From assembly GCF_018390555.1 (NCBI RefSeq), contig NZ_JAHBGB010000037.1, positions 310,001-374,000 of the forward strand: a stretch of 64,000 bases of DNA, written 5' to 3'. This DNA comes from Ancylobacter oerskovii. Its GTDB lineage: Bacteria > Pseudomonadota > Alphaproteobacteria > Rhizobiales > Xanthobacteraceae. The position numbers and the translations under genes are program-made. The notes under the pieces were generated by a model. The model was not told where the DNA came from. It ran no database searches and worked only from the letters and a program-made list of their open reading frames with translations. Shown one piece after another: positions 1-9,065 of the stretch (the first letter of the stretch is position 1; every line of letters begins with the position of its first letter).

Positions 1-1
1 C

Positions 2-460
2 CTGCGCCGCAGCGCCGGCCGCAGCTCGACGGTGCGCACGGCCAGTCTCGAAATGATGCTGGATCACGACAGCGGGCGGCTTGCCGGGCGCGTCCTCGTC
101 GGGCCGTTCGCCGGCCAGGAGCTGGATACCCTGCCGATCGATGCGGTGGCCCGGCTGGCCCTCACGCTGGATGCCGAGAGCCGGCCGCTACTCGAAGCTT
201 ATCTGGACCGCCGGTCGCCCGGCTGGCGTGAACACCCGGAGCGCGAAGCGGGCAGGGGGCGCGCTGTGCCGCCGCAGGGCGGCGCGATGACGGAACAGCA
301 AGCCTACGAAGTGCTGGGGCTTCAGCCGGGGGCGGGGGCGGACGAGATCCGAAAGGCTCACCGCACCCTTATGAAGAAACTCCATCCCGACCAGGGCGGG
401 TCGAACTATCTCGCCGCCCGGGTGAACGAAGCCAAGGACATCCTGCTCCGCAGCCATTGA
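2..460 (+). CDS. DnaJ-domain protein, 5' end outside window
   Basis: The reading frame is open from the first bases of the window, so the true start lies upstream. The visible 152 residues end in a J domain of about 60 residues (from about '[10 protein letters not shown]') with the diagnostic HPD tripeptide followed by QGG and 'AARVNEAKD'. This layout, a C-terminal J domain after a short conserved segment, is typical of the alphaproteobacterial membrane-anchored DnaJ-like proteins, whose N-terminal hydrophobic anchor would be upstream. J domains stimulate the ATPase of DnaK-type chaperones; the specific client is unknown. An internal GTG at 32 could be called as a start but the homology continues before it. 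It ends 14 bases from the convergent carboxypeptidase gene. Confidence 0.8.
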   Translation: MRRSAGRSSTVRTASLEMMLDHDSGRLAGRVLVGPFAGQELDTLPIDAVARLALTLDAESRPLLEAYLDRRSPGWREHPEREAGRGRAVPPQGGAMTEQQAYEVLGLQPGAGADEIRKAHRTLMKKLHPDQGGSNYLAARVNEAKDILLRSH

Positions 461-474
461 TCCCCCCGTTCCGC

Positions 475-2223
475 TCAGTTGCGGAAGACCATGCAGCCGA
501 ACTGCCCCTTGAGCGCCTTGCAGGCCTTCTGCGCCGCCGCCTGCTCGTCGAAGCCGGCGAAGCGGGCCCGCACGATGGTCGACGAACCCTTGGTCGCCGA
601 CTCGGTATAGGGATCGACCTTGGCGAGCGCCGAGCCGGCCTTGGCCTTGGCCTTGGCGAGCTGGGCGCGGGCATCCGCCTCGCTGCCGAAGGCGCCGATC
701 TGGATCGCCCAGCCCGAACGGGGCGCCGCGGTGGCGCGGGAGGTGGTCTCGGCGATCTGGCGCGGAATTTCAGCCGGATCGGCACTGGCGAGACGCACAG
801 GCTTGGCGGCGGGAGCCGGCTTGGGCCCCTGAGCGATCGCCGCCGGCAGGGCCTGGCCGGTCGAGCTGGCCTGCGTGAAGGACAGCGTGCCGAGAATGCC
901 GGGCTGGTTCGCGAAGCCGGCGACGGGGGCCGAAGGTTTCGCCACGGCCACGGTCTTCACCGAGGTCGGCACGATCGGCGCGGCCGATCCGACCGGCGGA
1001 GCCACCGGCGGCAGCGGTGCGGTGCGGGCAGGGGCGAGCTCCGGCCTGGCCGGCGCGACCATGGCGATGCGCTGGGGCGGAACGGCACCGGTGGTGACCG
1101 GATCGGCCTGGCTGGCTTCCTCGGCGGTTTCCTCGTCGACCTCGTCGGCTGCCGGGGCATCGACGACCGACGCCATGGCGAGGTTCGGACGGCCGGCGGG
1201 GACCGGCACCACCGCGGGCGCCGGCGCGGCCATCGGGGTCGGCACCGGAGCCGACGCCTGCGCGACCGCGACTTCCTCGACATTGCCGCTGCCGCTGGGA
1301 GGCGACGACATGCGGGCCACCATCTGCCGGCCGGCATAGGCGCGATCAAAGCTGGCGGTGACCAGCTGCGCCATGCGGGTGTCGCGCGAGGCGGCGCTGC
1401 CGCCGCCGAGCACCACGCCGATGACGTAGCGGCCATCGCGCTTGACGCTGGTGAGCAGGTTGAAGCCGGAGGCGTTGGTGTAGCCGGTCTTGATGCCGTC
1501 CACGCCCTCGAGCCGCCCGAACATGCGGTTGTGGTTGCGGATCGCCACGCCCTTGTAGTTGAACGAGCGGATCGAGAAATACTCGTAATAGCGCGGGAAG
1601 CGCTCCTGGATCGCCCGGCCCAGCACGGCGAGATCACGCGCCGTGGTGACCTGCTGCGGGTCGGGCAGGCCGTTCGGATTCTTGAAGGTGGTGCGGGACA
1701 TACCGAGCTGGCGGGCGCGGCGGGTCATCAGCGCGGCGAAGGTATCGGCATCGCCGGCGACCGCCTCGGCGATCACCACGGCGGCATCGTTGGCCGAACG
1801 GGTGATCAGGCCCTGGAGCGCGTCCTCGACGGAAATGGTGGAGCCCGCCTTCAGGCCGAGCTTGGTGGGCGACTGGCGGGAGGCAAGGGACGAGACGGGA
1901 AGCTGGGAATCGAGGCGAAGCCGGCCGGCCTGCAGCTGCTCGAACAGCAGATAGAGCGTCATGACCTTGGTCAGCGAGGCCGGGTGACGCAGCGAGTCGG
2001 CATTCTCCTCGTGGAGCACGCGGCCGGTATTGGCATCGATCACGATGTCGGCATAACCGCGCTGCCATCGGGTATCGACCACGCGGGCCGCCGCCGGCTT
2101 CTTCTGACTGACCTTCTTCTTCCGCGCCGCCGCGTCGGCGATGCCGGTGCCTGCGACGGAAAGCACCAGAAGGGCCACCCCAGCGCGCAGCAGCTGCGTG
2201 CTCACAAATCCCGGAAGCCGCAT
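475..2223 (-). CDS. dacF: D-alanyl-D-alanine carboxypeptidase with C-terminal SPOR domain
   Basis: A 582-residue penicillin-binding protein of the low-molecular-mass (PBP5/6, peptidase S11) type that trims the terminal D-Ala from peptidoglycan stem peptides in the periplasm. An N-terminal hydrophobic segment (about 12-30) looks like a signal peptide. All three active-site motifs are present: SLTK at S83-K86, SAN at 143-145, and KTG at 245-247. A long Ala/Pro-rich linker (about 300-500) leads to a SPOR domain (about 504-582, starting 'GWAIQIGAFG'), which in this family binds denuded glycan at the division site. The symbol dacF is by family resemblance. It is transcribed alone, away from the phasin gene. 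Confidence 0.9.
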   Translation of the reverse strand: MRLPGFVSTQLLRAGVALLVLSVAGTGIADAAARKKKVSQKKPAAARVVDTRWQRGYADIVIDANTGRVLHEENADSLRHPASLTKVMTLYLLFEQLQAGRLRLDSQLPVSSLASRQSPTKLGLKAGSTISVEDALQGLITRSANDAAVVIAEAVAGDADTFAALMTRRARQLGMSRTTFKNPNGLPDPQQVTTARDLAVLGRAIQERFPRYYEYFSIRSFNYKGVAIRNHNRMFGRLEGVDGIKTGYTNASGFNLLTSVKRDGRYVIGVVLGGGSAASRDTRMAQLVTASFDRAYAGRQMVARMSSPPSGSGNVEEVAVAQASAPVPTPMAAPAPAVVPVPAGRPNLAMASVVDAPAADEVDEETAEEASQADPVTTGAVPPQRIAMVAPARPELAPARTAPLPPVAPPVGSAAPIVPTSVKTVAVAKPSAPVAGFANQPGILGTLSFTQASSTGQALPAAIAQGPKPAPAAKPVRLASADPAEIPRQIAETTSRATAAPRSGWAIQIGAFGSEADARAQLAKAKAKAGSALAKVDPYTESATKGSSTIVRARFAGFDEQAAAQKACKALKGQFGCMVFRN

Positions 2224-2559
2224 GAAACCGTCCCGTTACTCAATTTGCCGGCCCGCGCCGGTCGTTGGCGTGATGCCGGCACCGGGTGGCTCGATGCCCT
2301 GAGGCGAGCCAATCTGAATGCACCGTTGCCGTACGATCACTCCCGCAATCTTAAGGGGGGCGCGGTTACGAACTCGTAAATCCCGGCGTAAACGAGGCAA
2401 TCCCCGCCGGCGCGCGAAACTGGGTAAGGGATGCTGTCTTGTTGCGTTGCACAATATTTGTTGACGTCGATGGTGCGCTGCATTATCAGTGACCGGACAG
2501 CGTTCATGCTGGCGGCGCGCGGTTCACGTTGGCGCATGGGAAGTGCGAGGAGCGACCAG
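2224..2559. other. Intergenic region between dacF and the phasin gene
   Basis: These 336 bases separate two divergent genes and contain no credible coding region. Base composition drops towards 2435-2490, where a plausible sigma-70-type promoter for the phasin gene lies. A second promoter for dacF is expected nearer 2224 but I cannot point to convincing boxes. Short open frames run through it only as extensions of neighbouring genes. Confidence 0.6.
2461..2488 (+). promoter_or_regulatory. Candidate promoter of the phasin gene
   Basis: TTGACG at 2461-2466 and TTATCA at 2483-2488 are separated by 16 bases in an AT-rich stretch about 70 bases before the phasin start. This fits the housekeeping sigma-factor pattern. 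It is read by eye and untested. Confidence 0.45.
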
Positions 2560-2898
2560 ATGATTCAGAACATCGACGAGATCCAGAAGCTGGGCAAAGA
2601 CAATCTCGATCTCGCCATGAAGAGCTTCGGCACCGTGTCGAAGGGCGTGCAGGCCATCGCCGTCGAGGTCGCCGACTATTCGAAGAAGTCCTTCGAGGAA
2701 GGCACCGCCGCCGCCGAGAAGCTTTTCGGCGCCAAGACCCTCGACAAGGCCGTCGAGATCCAGTCGGATTATTTCAAGAACGCCTATGAGGGGTTCGTCG
2801 CCCAGGCGACCAAGATCGGCGAGCTCTATGCCGATCTCGCCAAGGAGACCTACAAGCCCTACGAAGGCATCCTCGGCAAGCTGCCCGCCGGCAAGTGA
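2560..2898 (+). CDS. Phasin family protein
   Basis: A 112-residue, lysine- and glutamate-rich amphipathic helical protein beginning MIQNIDEIQKLGKDNLD, the typical size and pattern of alphaproteobacterial phasins (phasin_2 family). Phasins coat polyhydroxyalkanoate granules and some act as general stress-related proteins. The start at 2560 is chosen because AGGAG lies just upstream and homology begins there; the frame is open further upstream to 2431 but that extension is arginine-rich and looks non-coding. It is monocistronic, with its own promoter and a strong terminator at 2968-2992. PHA synthesis genes are not in the window, so granule binding is inferred from family. Confidence 0.85.
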   Translation: MIQNIDEIQKLGKDNLDLAMKSFGTVSKGVQAIAVEVADYSKKSFEEGTAAAEKLFGAKTLDKAVEIQSDYFKNAYEGFVAQATKIGELYADLAKETYKPYEGILGKLPAGK

Positions 2899-2967
2899 TG
2901 CCGTGCTTGTGACCGTTCGCTGATCCCCGGCCCGTCGGACGACGGGCCACAGGATTTCATGCGCCCG

Positions 2968-2992
2968 AAAGGCCCGGCCATGCCGGGCCTTT
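2968..2992 (+). terminator. Rho-independent terminator after the phasin gene
   Basis: A perfect 11-bp stem (2968-2978 with 2982-2992), AAAGGCCCGGC against its complement, with a 3-base loop. The 3' arm ends in T residues. Confidence 0.8.
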
Positions 2993-3181
2993 TGCATTTC
3001 CGGCGCCCTCGCCGAGGTGCGGTTTTTCGTTTCGCACGGCGTCGGGGCGGGGATGTCGCAGGGGATGCGCCGGTCAACTCATTGCGACCGGCGCACGCTG
3101 TCGCTACTCTGGCAGAGTGAGCCAGGCGTACCTATTATATCGTGCAGCCCGGCGAGCTTAGCCGAGCGAGGTGAGCCTTTC

Positions 3182-3553
3182 ATGTCAGTGACGACGCCTT
3201 CCCGAACTGCCGATACCACCATGGGCGATGACGAGCGTCGTCGTCGCGGAGACGGCATGCCCGGAACGGCGGTGATCACGCGCACCAAGCCGCAGGTCAA
3301 GCGGCCCAGTCTGTACCGAGTGCTGCTCCTGAACGACGACTACACGCCAATGGAGTTCGTCGTTCACGTGCTGGAGCAGTTCTTCAACAAGAACCGGGAG
3401 GAGGCCACCCACATCATGCTGCATGTGCATCAGCACGGCGTGGGGGAGTGCGGCGTCTTCACCTATGAGGTGGCCGAAACAAAGGTCACTCAGGTGATGG
3501 ACTTCGCACGAAAGCACCAGCATCCTTTGCAGTGCGTCATGGAGAAGAAGTGA
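3182..3553 (+). CDS. clpS: ATP-dependent Clp protease adaptor ClpS
   Basis: A 123-residue ClpS. The conserved core '[20 protein letters not shown]' and '[21 protein letters not shown]' form the N-degron-binding pocket and the ClpA contact surface; the first ~40 residues are a variable, charged extension. ClpS delivers N-end-rule substrates to ClpA/ClpP. The ATG at 3182 has GAGGTGAG upstream; an in-frame ATG at 3221 is a weaker alternative. It lies 31 bases ahead of clpA and is probably co-transcribed, the usual arrangement in alphaproteobacteria. Confidence 0.95.
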   Translation: MSVTTPSRTADTTMGDDERRRRGDGMPGTAVITRTKPQVKRPSLYRVLLLNDDYTPMEFVVHVLEQFFNKNREEATHIMLHVHQHGVGECGVFTYEVAETKVTQVMDFARKHQHPLQCVMEKK

Positions 3554-3584
3554 CGCTCCGCAGCGGCTAAACGAAGAGGTCCTC

Positions 3585-6026
3585 ATGCCCACCTTCTCCC
3601 GCAGCCTCGAGCAATCGCTTCACCGGGCCCTGGCGCTCGCCAACGAACGTCACCACGAATACGCGACCCTCGAGCACCTGCTGCTGTCCCTCGTCGACGA
3701 CCAGGATGCCGCGGCCGTGATGCGGGCCTGCAACGTCGATCTCGAGAAGCTCCGCCGCAATCTCGTCGAATATATCGACACCGAGCTCGACAACCTCGTG
3801 CAGGACGGCGGCGAGGATTCCAAGCCGACCGCCGGCTTCCAGCGCGTGATCCAGCGCGCGGTGATCCATGTCCAGTCGTCCGGACGCGAGGAAGTGACCG
3901 GCGCCAACGTGCTCGTGGCGGTGTTCGCCGAGCGCGAGAGCCATGCAGCCTATTTCCTGCAAGAGCAGGACATGACCCGCTACGACGCGGTGAACTACAT
4001 CAGCCACGGCATCGCCAAGCGCGCGGGCATGTCGGAGAGCCGGCCGGTGCGCGGCGCCGAAGAGGAGACGGAGACGAAGACCGGGGAAGAGACCAAGAAG
4101 AAGGCCGATGCGCTCGATGCCTATTGCGTGAACCTCAACAAGAAGGCGCGCGACGGCAAGATCGACCCGCTCATCGGCCGCGACAGCGAGATTCAGCGGA
4201 CCATCCAGGTGCTCTGCCGCCGGTCCAAGAACAACCCGCTTTTCGTTGGTGACCCCGGCGTTGGCAAGACCGCCATCGCCGAGGGGCTGGCCCGTCGCAT
4301 CGTCGACGGCGAAGTGCCCGAGGTTCTGCGTACCGCCACCGTCTTCTCGCTCGACATGGGCTCGCTGCTCGCCGGCACCCGCTACCGCGGCGATTTCGAG
4401 GAGCGCCTCAAGCAGGTCGTCAAGGAGATCGAAGCCTATCCCAACGCCATCATGTTCATCGACGAGATCCACACCGTCATCGGTGCGGGTGCGACGTCGG
4501 GCGGCGCCATGGATGCCTCGAACCTCCTGAAGCCCGCGCTCGCTTCCGGCGCGCTGCGCTGCATCGGCTCGACCACCTACAAGGAGTACCGCCAGTACTT
4601 CGAGAAGGACCGGGCCCTGGTGCGCCGCTTCCAGAAGATCGACGTCGCCGAGCCGACCGTCCCGGACGCCATCGAGATCCTCAAGGGCCTCAAGCCCTAT
4701 TTCGAGGACTATCACCGGCTGCGCTACACCAACGAGGCCATCAAGGCGGCGGTGGAGCTCTCGGCGCGCTACATCCACGACCGCAAGCTGCCCGACAAGG
4801 CGATCGACATCATCGACGAGTCGGGCGCGGCGCAGATGCTGCTGCCGGAAGCCAAGCGCAAGAAGACCATCGGCGTGAAGGAGATCGAGGCGACCGTCGC
4901 CACCATCGCCCGCATCCCGCCCAAGACGGTCTCCAAGGACGATGCCGAGGTGCTGGCGACCATGGAGACGACGCTGAAGCGCGTCGTCTACGGGCAGGAC
5001 AAGGCCATCGAGGCGCTTTCCTCGGCGATCAAGCTCGCCCGCGCGGGCCTGCGCGAGCCGGAGAAGCCGATCGGCTCCTACCTGTTCTCCGGCCCGACCG
5101 GCGTCGGCAAGACCGAGGTCGCCAAGCAGCTCGCCTCCACGCTCGGCGTCGAACTGCTGCGCTTCGACATGTCGGAATATATGGAACGCCATACCGTCTC
5201 GCGGCTGATCGGCGCGCCTCCCGGCTATGTCGGCTTCGACCAGGGTGGCCTGCTCACCGACGGTGTCGACCAGCATCCGCACTGCGTGCTGCTGCTCGAC
5301 GAGATCGAGAAGGCGCATCCCGACCTGTTCAACATCCTGCTGCAGGTGATGGACCATGGCCAGCTGACCGACCATAACGGCAAGCAGGTGAGCTTCCGCA
5401 ACGTCATTCTGATCATGACGACCAATGCGGGCGCCGCCGACCTGTCGAAGTCGGCCTTCGGCTTCACGCGCTCCAAGCGCGAGGGTGACGATGTGGAGGC
5501 GATCAACCGGCTGTTCGCGCCGGAATTCCGCAACCGCCTCGACGCCATCATCGGCTTCGCCCACCTCACCAGCGACGTCATCGGGCTGGTGGTGGAGAAG
5601 TTCGTGCTGCAGCTGGAAGCCCAGCTCGCCGACCGTAACGTCACCATCGAGCTCTCCGACGAGGCGACGGCGTGGCTGGTGGAGCGCGGCTACGACCAGC
5701 AGATGGGCGCGCGGCCGATGGGTCGGGTGATCCAGGAGCACATCAAGAAGCCGCTCGCCGACGAGGTGCTGTTCGGCAAGCTGAAGAATGGCGGCCATGT
5801 CCGCGTCGTCGTCGCCACCGACGAGGCGGGCGACAGCACGCTCGGCTTCGAGTTCCCGGAAGGGCCGGTCACGCCCAAGCCGGAGAAGATCGAGCCGCCC
5901 AAGGCCAAGCGCGCCTCCCGCCGCAAGCCGGCCGCCAAGGCCGGGAAGGCGGGGCCGGAAGGCGGCCGCGGGGGGCGCCCCTCCGGCGGCTCCCGGGTGC
6001 CGAAGGTGCCGCTGGTCAAGGCTTGA
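3585..6026 (+). CDS. clpA: ATP-dependent Clp protease ATP-binding subunit ClpA
   Basis: An 813-residue Hsp100 unfoldase. It shows an N-terminal double Clp-N repeat, a first AAA+ module with Walker A GDPGVGKT (about 222-229) and a second with GPTGVGKT (about 503-510). The ClpP-docking loop appears as IGF in '[10 protein letters not shown]'. It unfolds substrates for ClpP, with ClpS from the gene upstream as adaptor. The ATG at 3585 follows GAAGAGG. The last ~55 residues are an extra tail rich in Lys, Arg, Pro and Gly that E. coli ClpA lacks; such tails occur in rhizobial relatives and their role is not known to me. Confidence 0.95.
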   Translation: MPTFSRSLEQSLHRALALANERHHEYATLEHLLLSLVDDQDAAAVMRACNVDLEKLRRNLVEYIDTELDNLVQDGGEDSKPTAGFQRVIQRAVIHVQSSGREEVTGANVLVAVFAERESHAAYFLQEQDMTRYDAVNYISHGIAKRAGMSESRPVRGAEEETETKTGEETKKKADALDAYCVNLNKKARDGKIDPLIGRDSEIQRTIQVLCRRSKNNPLFVGDPGVGKTAIAEGLARRIVDGEVPEVLRTATVFSLDMGSLLAGTRYRGDFEERLKQVVKEIEAYPNAIMFIDEIHTVIGAGATSGGAMDASNLLKPALASGALRCIGSTTYKEYRQYFEKDRALVRRFQKIDVAEPTVPDAIEILKGLKPYFEDYHRLRYTNEAIKAAVELSARYIHDRKLPDKAIDIIDESGAAQMLLPEAKRKKTIGVKEIEATVATIARIPPKTVSKDDAEVLATMETTLKRVVYGQDKAIEALSSAIKLARAGLREPEKPIGSYLFSGPTGVGKTEVAKQLASTLGVELLRFDMSEYMERHTVSRLIGAPPGYVGFDQGGLLTDGVDQHPHCVLLLDEIEKAHPDLFNILLQVMDHGQLTDHNGKQVSFRNVILIMTTNAGAADLSKSAFGFTRSKREGDDVEAINRLFAPEFRNRLDAIIGFAHLTSDVIGLVVEKFVLQLEAQLADRNVTIELSDEATAWLVERGYDQQMGARPMGRVIQEHIKKPLADEVLFGKLKNGGHVRVVVATDEAGDSTLGFEFPEGPVTPKPEKIEPPKAKRASRRKPAAKAGKAGPEGGRGGRPSGGSRVPKVPLVKA

Positions 6027-6054
6027 CCGCGGCCGACGACCTCAGCCGACAACG

Positions 6055-6087
6055 ACCCGCCGCCATGCATCATGGCGGCGGGTTTTT
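6055..6087 (+). terminator. Rho-independent terminator after clpA
   Basis: A 13-bp perfect stem (6055-6067 with 6071-6083) with a 3-base loop, followed by a run of T ending at 6087. It closes the clpS-clpA unit. Confidence 0.85.
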
Positions 6088-6182
6088 CATGTCCGGCGGT
6101 CGCGCCTTCCAGGCCTCCGCGATGTGCGCCTTTCTAAGGTTGAGCTTGACCGCGGCGACGCACCGTTCGATCAACGGTCGAC

Positions 6183-6938
6183 ATGAGTGCGCCAATGCAG
6201 CCTTCCGATCCCACCGCCGAGCCCGGCTCCGCCTTCCGATTGAGTTATTTCCTGCAGGGCGCCATCGGGTCCTTCTCGGTGCCCGGCTGCGTGCTGATGG
6301 CGACCTTCCTCGGCTTTGGCGGCCTGCTGCATGATGTCGGCTTTCCGATCGGGGCCGGCCTTTTGTCAACGCTGCTGATATGGGCGCTGCCGGCACAGGT
6401 GATCATGGTCGGGGGCATTGCCTCGGGGGCCTCCCTGCCGGCGCTGGCGGTCGCGGTGTGCCTGTCCGGCGTGCGGCTGATGCCGATGGTGGTGGCGCTG
6501 ATGCCGCTGATGCGCGGCAGGCGCCCGAATCTGTGGCTCGAGCTGATCGCCGCGCATTTCGTCGCCGTCACCATGTGGGTGGAGGGATTCCGGCTGCTGC
6601 CCAAGGTGGCGGTGGAAGGGCGCCCGTCCTATGCGATCGGGCTCGGCGCCGGCCTGGCCATCGTCAGCATGGTCGCGACCTGGGTCGGCTTCCATCTCAG
6701 CGGCTCGCTGCCTGGCCCGCTTGCGGTGGCGCTGCTGCTGCTCACCCCGATCTCCTTTGCCATCATGCTCGTGCGCAATGCGCGCGAGGGGGTGGACTGG
6801 CTAGCCATTGGGCTGGGCGCGGCATTGTCGCCGCTGGTCGCCAACACACCGGGCGGCCTCGATCTGTTCTGGAGCGGGGTGGGCGGCGGCACGCTCGCCT
6901 TCTTCATCGCCCGGCTATGGAAGGCGCGGCAGGCATGA
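6183..6938 (+). CDS. azlC: AzlC family branched-chain amino acid exporter, large subunit
   Basis: A 251-residue inner-membrane protein with about seven hydrophobic segments and the AzlC-type core 'MVGGIASGASLPALAVAVCLSGVRLMPM'. AzlC works with the small AzlD protein to export branched-chain amino acids or their analogues (LIV-E class). The azlD gene overlaps its stop codon (ATGA), so the two are translationally coupled. The start at 6183 is the first Met of the frame before the homology; the ribosome-binding site is weak. Substrate range is inferred from family only. Confidence 0.88.
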   Translation: MSAPMQPSDPTAEPGSAFRLSYFLQGAIGSFSVPGCVLMATFLGFGGLLHDVGFPIGAGLLSTLLIWALPAQVIMVGGIASGASLPALAVAVCLSGVRLMPMVVALMPLMRGRRPNLWLELIAAHFVAVTMWVEGFRLLPKVAVEGRPSYAIGLGAGLAIVSMVATWVGFHLSGSLPGPLAVALLLLTPISFAIMLVRNAREGVDWLAIGLGAALSPLVANTPGGLDLFWSGVGGGTLAFFIARLWKARQA

Positions 6939-7288
6939 CGCTGTTGCAGAGCGAGATGGCCGCCATTCTGGTGGTGATCGTCGTCGGCTTCCTGCCGAAC
7001 GAGATCTGGCGCGTGCTGGGCGTCCTGTTCGGGCGTGGCCTCGACGAGAACAGCGCCTGGATGCAGTGGGTGCGGGCGGTGGCGACGGCGTTGCTCGCCG
7101 CCGTGGTGGCACGCCTCCTCCTCGTCCCGAGCGGGGCGCTGGTGGCGCTGCCCTTCCTGCTGCGGGTCGGCGCGGTGGTCGCCGGCGTCGCCGGCTTCCT
7201 GCTGGTGCGCCGCTCGGTGCTGGCCGGCGTGCTCACCGCCGAGGCGGTGCTCATCGCCGGCGCCTGGTGGCTCGGCGTCGGCAACTGA
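6935..7288 (+). CDS. azlD: AzlD domain protein, small subunit of the AzlCD exporter
   Basis: A 117-residue protein with four hydrophobic segments and the early 'GFLPNEIWRVLG' motif typical of AzlD. It forms the transporter with AzlC. Its ATG at 6935 overlaps the azlC stop by four bases. An open frame extends upstream inside azlC but is out of register with any homology. The gene converges on the HIT gene, whose stop is 11 bases away. Confidence 0.85.
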   Translation: MTLLQSEMAAILVVIVVGFLPNEIWRVLGVLFGRGLDENSAWMQWVRAVATALLAAVVARLLLVPSGALVALPFLLRVGAVVAGVAGFLLVRRSVLAGVLTAEAVLIAGAWWLGVGN

Positions 7289-7299
7289 CGCCGGCGCGC

Positions 7300-7722
7300 T
7301 CAGCCCTGCAGCGCGGCCTTCAGCTTGGCGGCCTGCTCGGCGAGCACCTCGGGAGCTTCCTTGTAGGACAGGGGCGGCCGGAGCTCGACGCCGAGCCGGC
7401 GGGGAATCACATGCACATGCAGGTGGAACACCTCCTGTCCGCCGGCATGCTCGTTATGCTGCGTCACGGTGATGCCTTCCGCCTCGAACACGCCGAGCTG
7501 CGCGCGGGCGATGCGCTGGGCGACGGCCATCACGGCGTCGAGATCCTCCGGCGCGACATCCAGCAGGTTGCGGGACGGTGCCTTGGGAATCACCAGCGTG
7601 TGGCCGGTCGCGCGCGGCATGATGTCGAGGAAGGCGAGCACCTTGTCGTCTTCATAAACCCGGTGCGACGGGATCTCGCCGCGCAGGATCTTCGCGAAGA
7701 TGTTGTTCGGATCGTAGGTCAT
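7300..7722 (-). CDS. HIT family nucleotide hydrolase/transferase
   Basis: A 140-residue histidine-triad protein. The signature HLHVHV at H100, H102 and H104 is complete, with H102 the expected nucleophile, and the N-terminal 'NNIFAKILRGEIP' is characteristic of the HINT branch. These enzymes hydrolyse nucleoside phosphoramidates and acyl-AMP. The ATG at 7722 is chosen because GGAGGGTGAG sits directly before it; longer in-frame starts at 7734 and 7773 lack homology. It follows the DUF482 gene by 47 bases and is probably in its operon. Confidence 0.9.
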   Translation of the reverse strand: MTYDPNNIFAKILRGEIPSHRVYEDDKVLAFLDIMPRATGHTLVIPKAPSRNLLDVAPEDLDAVMAVAQRIARAQLGVFEAEGITVTQHNEHAGGQEVFHLHVHVIPRRLGVELRPPLSYKEAPEVLAEQAAKLKAALQG

Positions 7723-7769
7723 CTCACCCTCCATCTGCGGGGCTTGGATCGCAAGCCCGACGGCGCGGG

Positions 7770-8981
7770 TCAAGGCTCGTCATTCTCGTGGCGAAAGGGG
7801 GCGTGCGCGGCGAGTTCCGCCTGCGCATCCTGCGAATAGGCGCGCTCCCGTTCCAGATAGGCGGCCACCGCCTCGCGAAAGCCGGGATCGGCGATGAAAT
7901 GCGCCGAACGGGTGGTAACGGGAAGATAGCCTCGCGCCAGCTTGTGCTCGCCCTGCGCGCCGGCCTCCACGGTGGCGAGCCCGCGGGAAATGGCGAAGTC
8001 GATGGCCTGATGGTAGCAGACCTCGAAATGCAGGAAGGGGTGCTCCTCGATGCAGCCCCAATGCCGGCCATAAAGCGTGTCGGAGCCGATGAAATTGATC
8101 GCCCCGGCGATCCAGCGGCCGGCCCGGCGCGCCATGACCAGCAGGATGCGGTCGGCCATGCGCTCGCCGATCAGCGAATAGAAGCGGCGGTTGAGATAGG
8201 GACGCCCCCATTTGCGCGAGCCGGTCTCCATGTAGAAGGCGTAGAAGGCATCCCAGTCCGCCTCCGTGATCTCCTTGCCGGTCAGCCAGCGGATCTCGAT
8301 GCCATCGGCCAGTGCGTCGCGGCGCTCCCGGCGGATCGCCTTGCGCTTGCGGGAGGCGAGATCGGCGAGGAACTCCTCGAAGCTGCCATAGCCGCGGTTG
8401 TTCCAGTGAAACTGCTGGTCGATACGCGCGAGCCACCCCTCCGCCTCGAAGACGGCGGCATCAGTTTCGGTGAGAAAGGTCGCGTGCACGGAGGAGGCGC
8501 CGCGCATGTCGCACAGCGTGGCGAGGCCCTGTGCCAGCGCCCGCCGCGCCGCCGGGGCGTGGGCGCCGGGGCTCACCAGCAATCGAGGGCCGGTCGCCGG
8601 CGTGAACGGCACGCTGACCTGGAGCTTCGGGTAGTACTGGCCGCCAGCCCTTTCATAGGCGTCCGCCCAGCCGTGATCGAAGACATATTCGCCCTGGGAA
8701 TGCGATTTCAGATAAGCGGGGCAGACGGCGAGGGGCGTTCCGTCCTCGCCCTCGAGGACCAGATGCTGCGGGTGCCAGCCGGAACGGGCGGACACGGAGC
8801 CGGAAAGCTCCAGCGCGGAAAGAAATTCGTGTGAAACAAACGGGTTATATGATGTTTCCTGAGAAGCATCTTTAGAAGAAACGTTCAGTGGATTGAGCGG
8901 ATTGGCGCATGCGTTCCACTGTGCGGCGGGGAGGGCGGCGATCTCGCTCTCGACGCGCAGGCGGATGGTCTCGGCAGTCAT
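7770..8981 (-). CDS. FemAB-like/DUF482 acyltransferase-fold protein
   Basis: About 403 residues of the DUF482 (FemAB_like, GNAT-fold) family, recognised by 'YNPFVSHEFLSALE', 'FDHGWADAYERAGGQYYPKLQ', 'RKRKAIRRER' and 'ALYGRHWG'-like blocks. The biochemical role is unknown; relatives are annotated as peptidoglycan-biosynthesis or N-acyltransferase proteins. The start at 8981 begins MTAETIRL; its Shine-Dalgarno is poor, so the start is uncertain and 9032 is an alternative. An AT-rich patch (8821-8880, 35 percent GC) encodes part of an apparent insertion (NPLNVSSKDASQET) between two conserved blocks near the N terminus. Confidence 0.75.
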   Translation of the reverse strand: MTAETIRLRVESEIAALPAAQWNACANPLNPLNVSSKDASQETSYNPFVSHEFLSALELSGSVSARSGWHPQHLVLEGEDGTPLAVCPAYLKSHSQGEYVFDHGWADAYERAGGQYYPKLQVSVPFTPATGPRLLVSPGAHAPAARRALAQGLATLCDMRGASSVHATFLTETDAAVFEAEGWLARIDQQFHWNNRGYGSFEEFLADLASRKRKAIRRERRDALADGIEIRWLTGKEITEADWDAFYAFYMETGSRKWGRPYLNRRFYSLIGERMADRILLVMARRAGRWIAGAINFIGSDTLYGRHWGCIEEHPFLHFEVCYHQAIDFAISRGLATVEAGAQGEHKLARGYLPVTTRSAHFIADPGFREAVAAYLERERAYSQDAQAELAAHAPFRHENDEP

Positions 8982-9065
8982 GAGCGTCGCGGAACCTCGG
9001 GCGAAGCGCGGCGGAGGCGCCGCAACGCCCAATGTGCGCCTCCGGCCCGCTCCCGGAAAGGGGGC

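Noticed and set aside
475-2379. A 640-residue open frame on the plus strand opposite dacF
   Set aside because: It is rich in Arg, Gly, Ala and His with no domain, lies entirely antisense to a gene with complete active-site motifs, and is a normal product of third-position GC bias.
2435-2460. PhaR-type operator before the phasin gene
   Set aside because: The TTGC/GCAA pattern is only partial and I could not fit a known PhaR dyad.
3567-5798. A 743-residue minus-strand frame opposite clpA
   Set aside because: Shadow of clpA: His/Arg/Leu-rich, no domain and no ribosome site.
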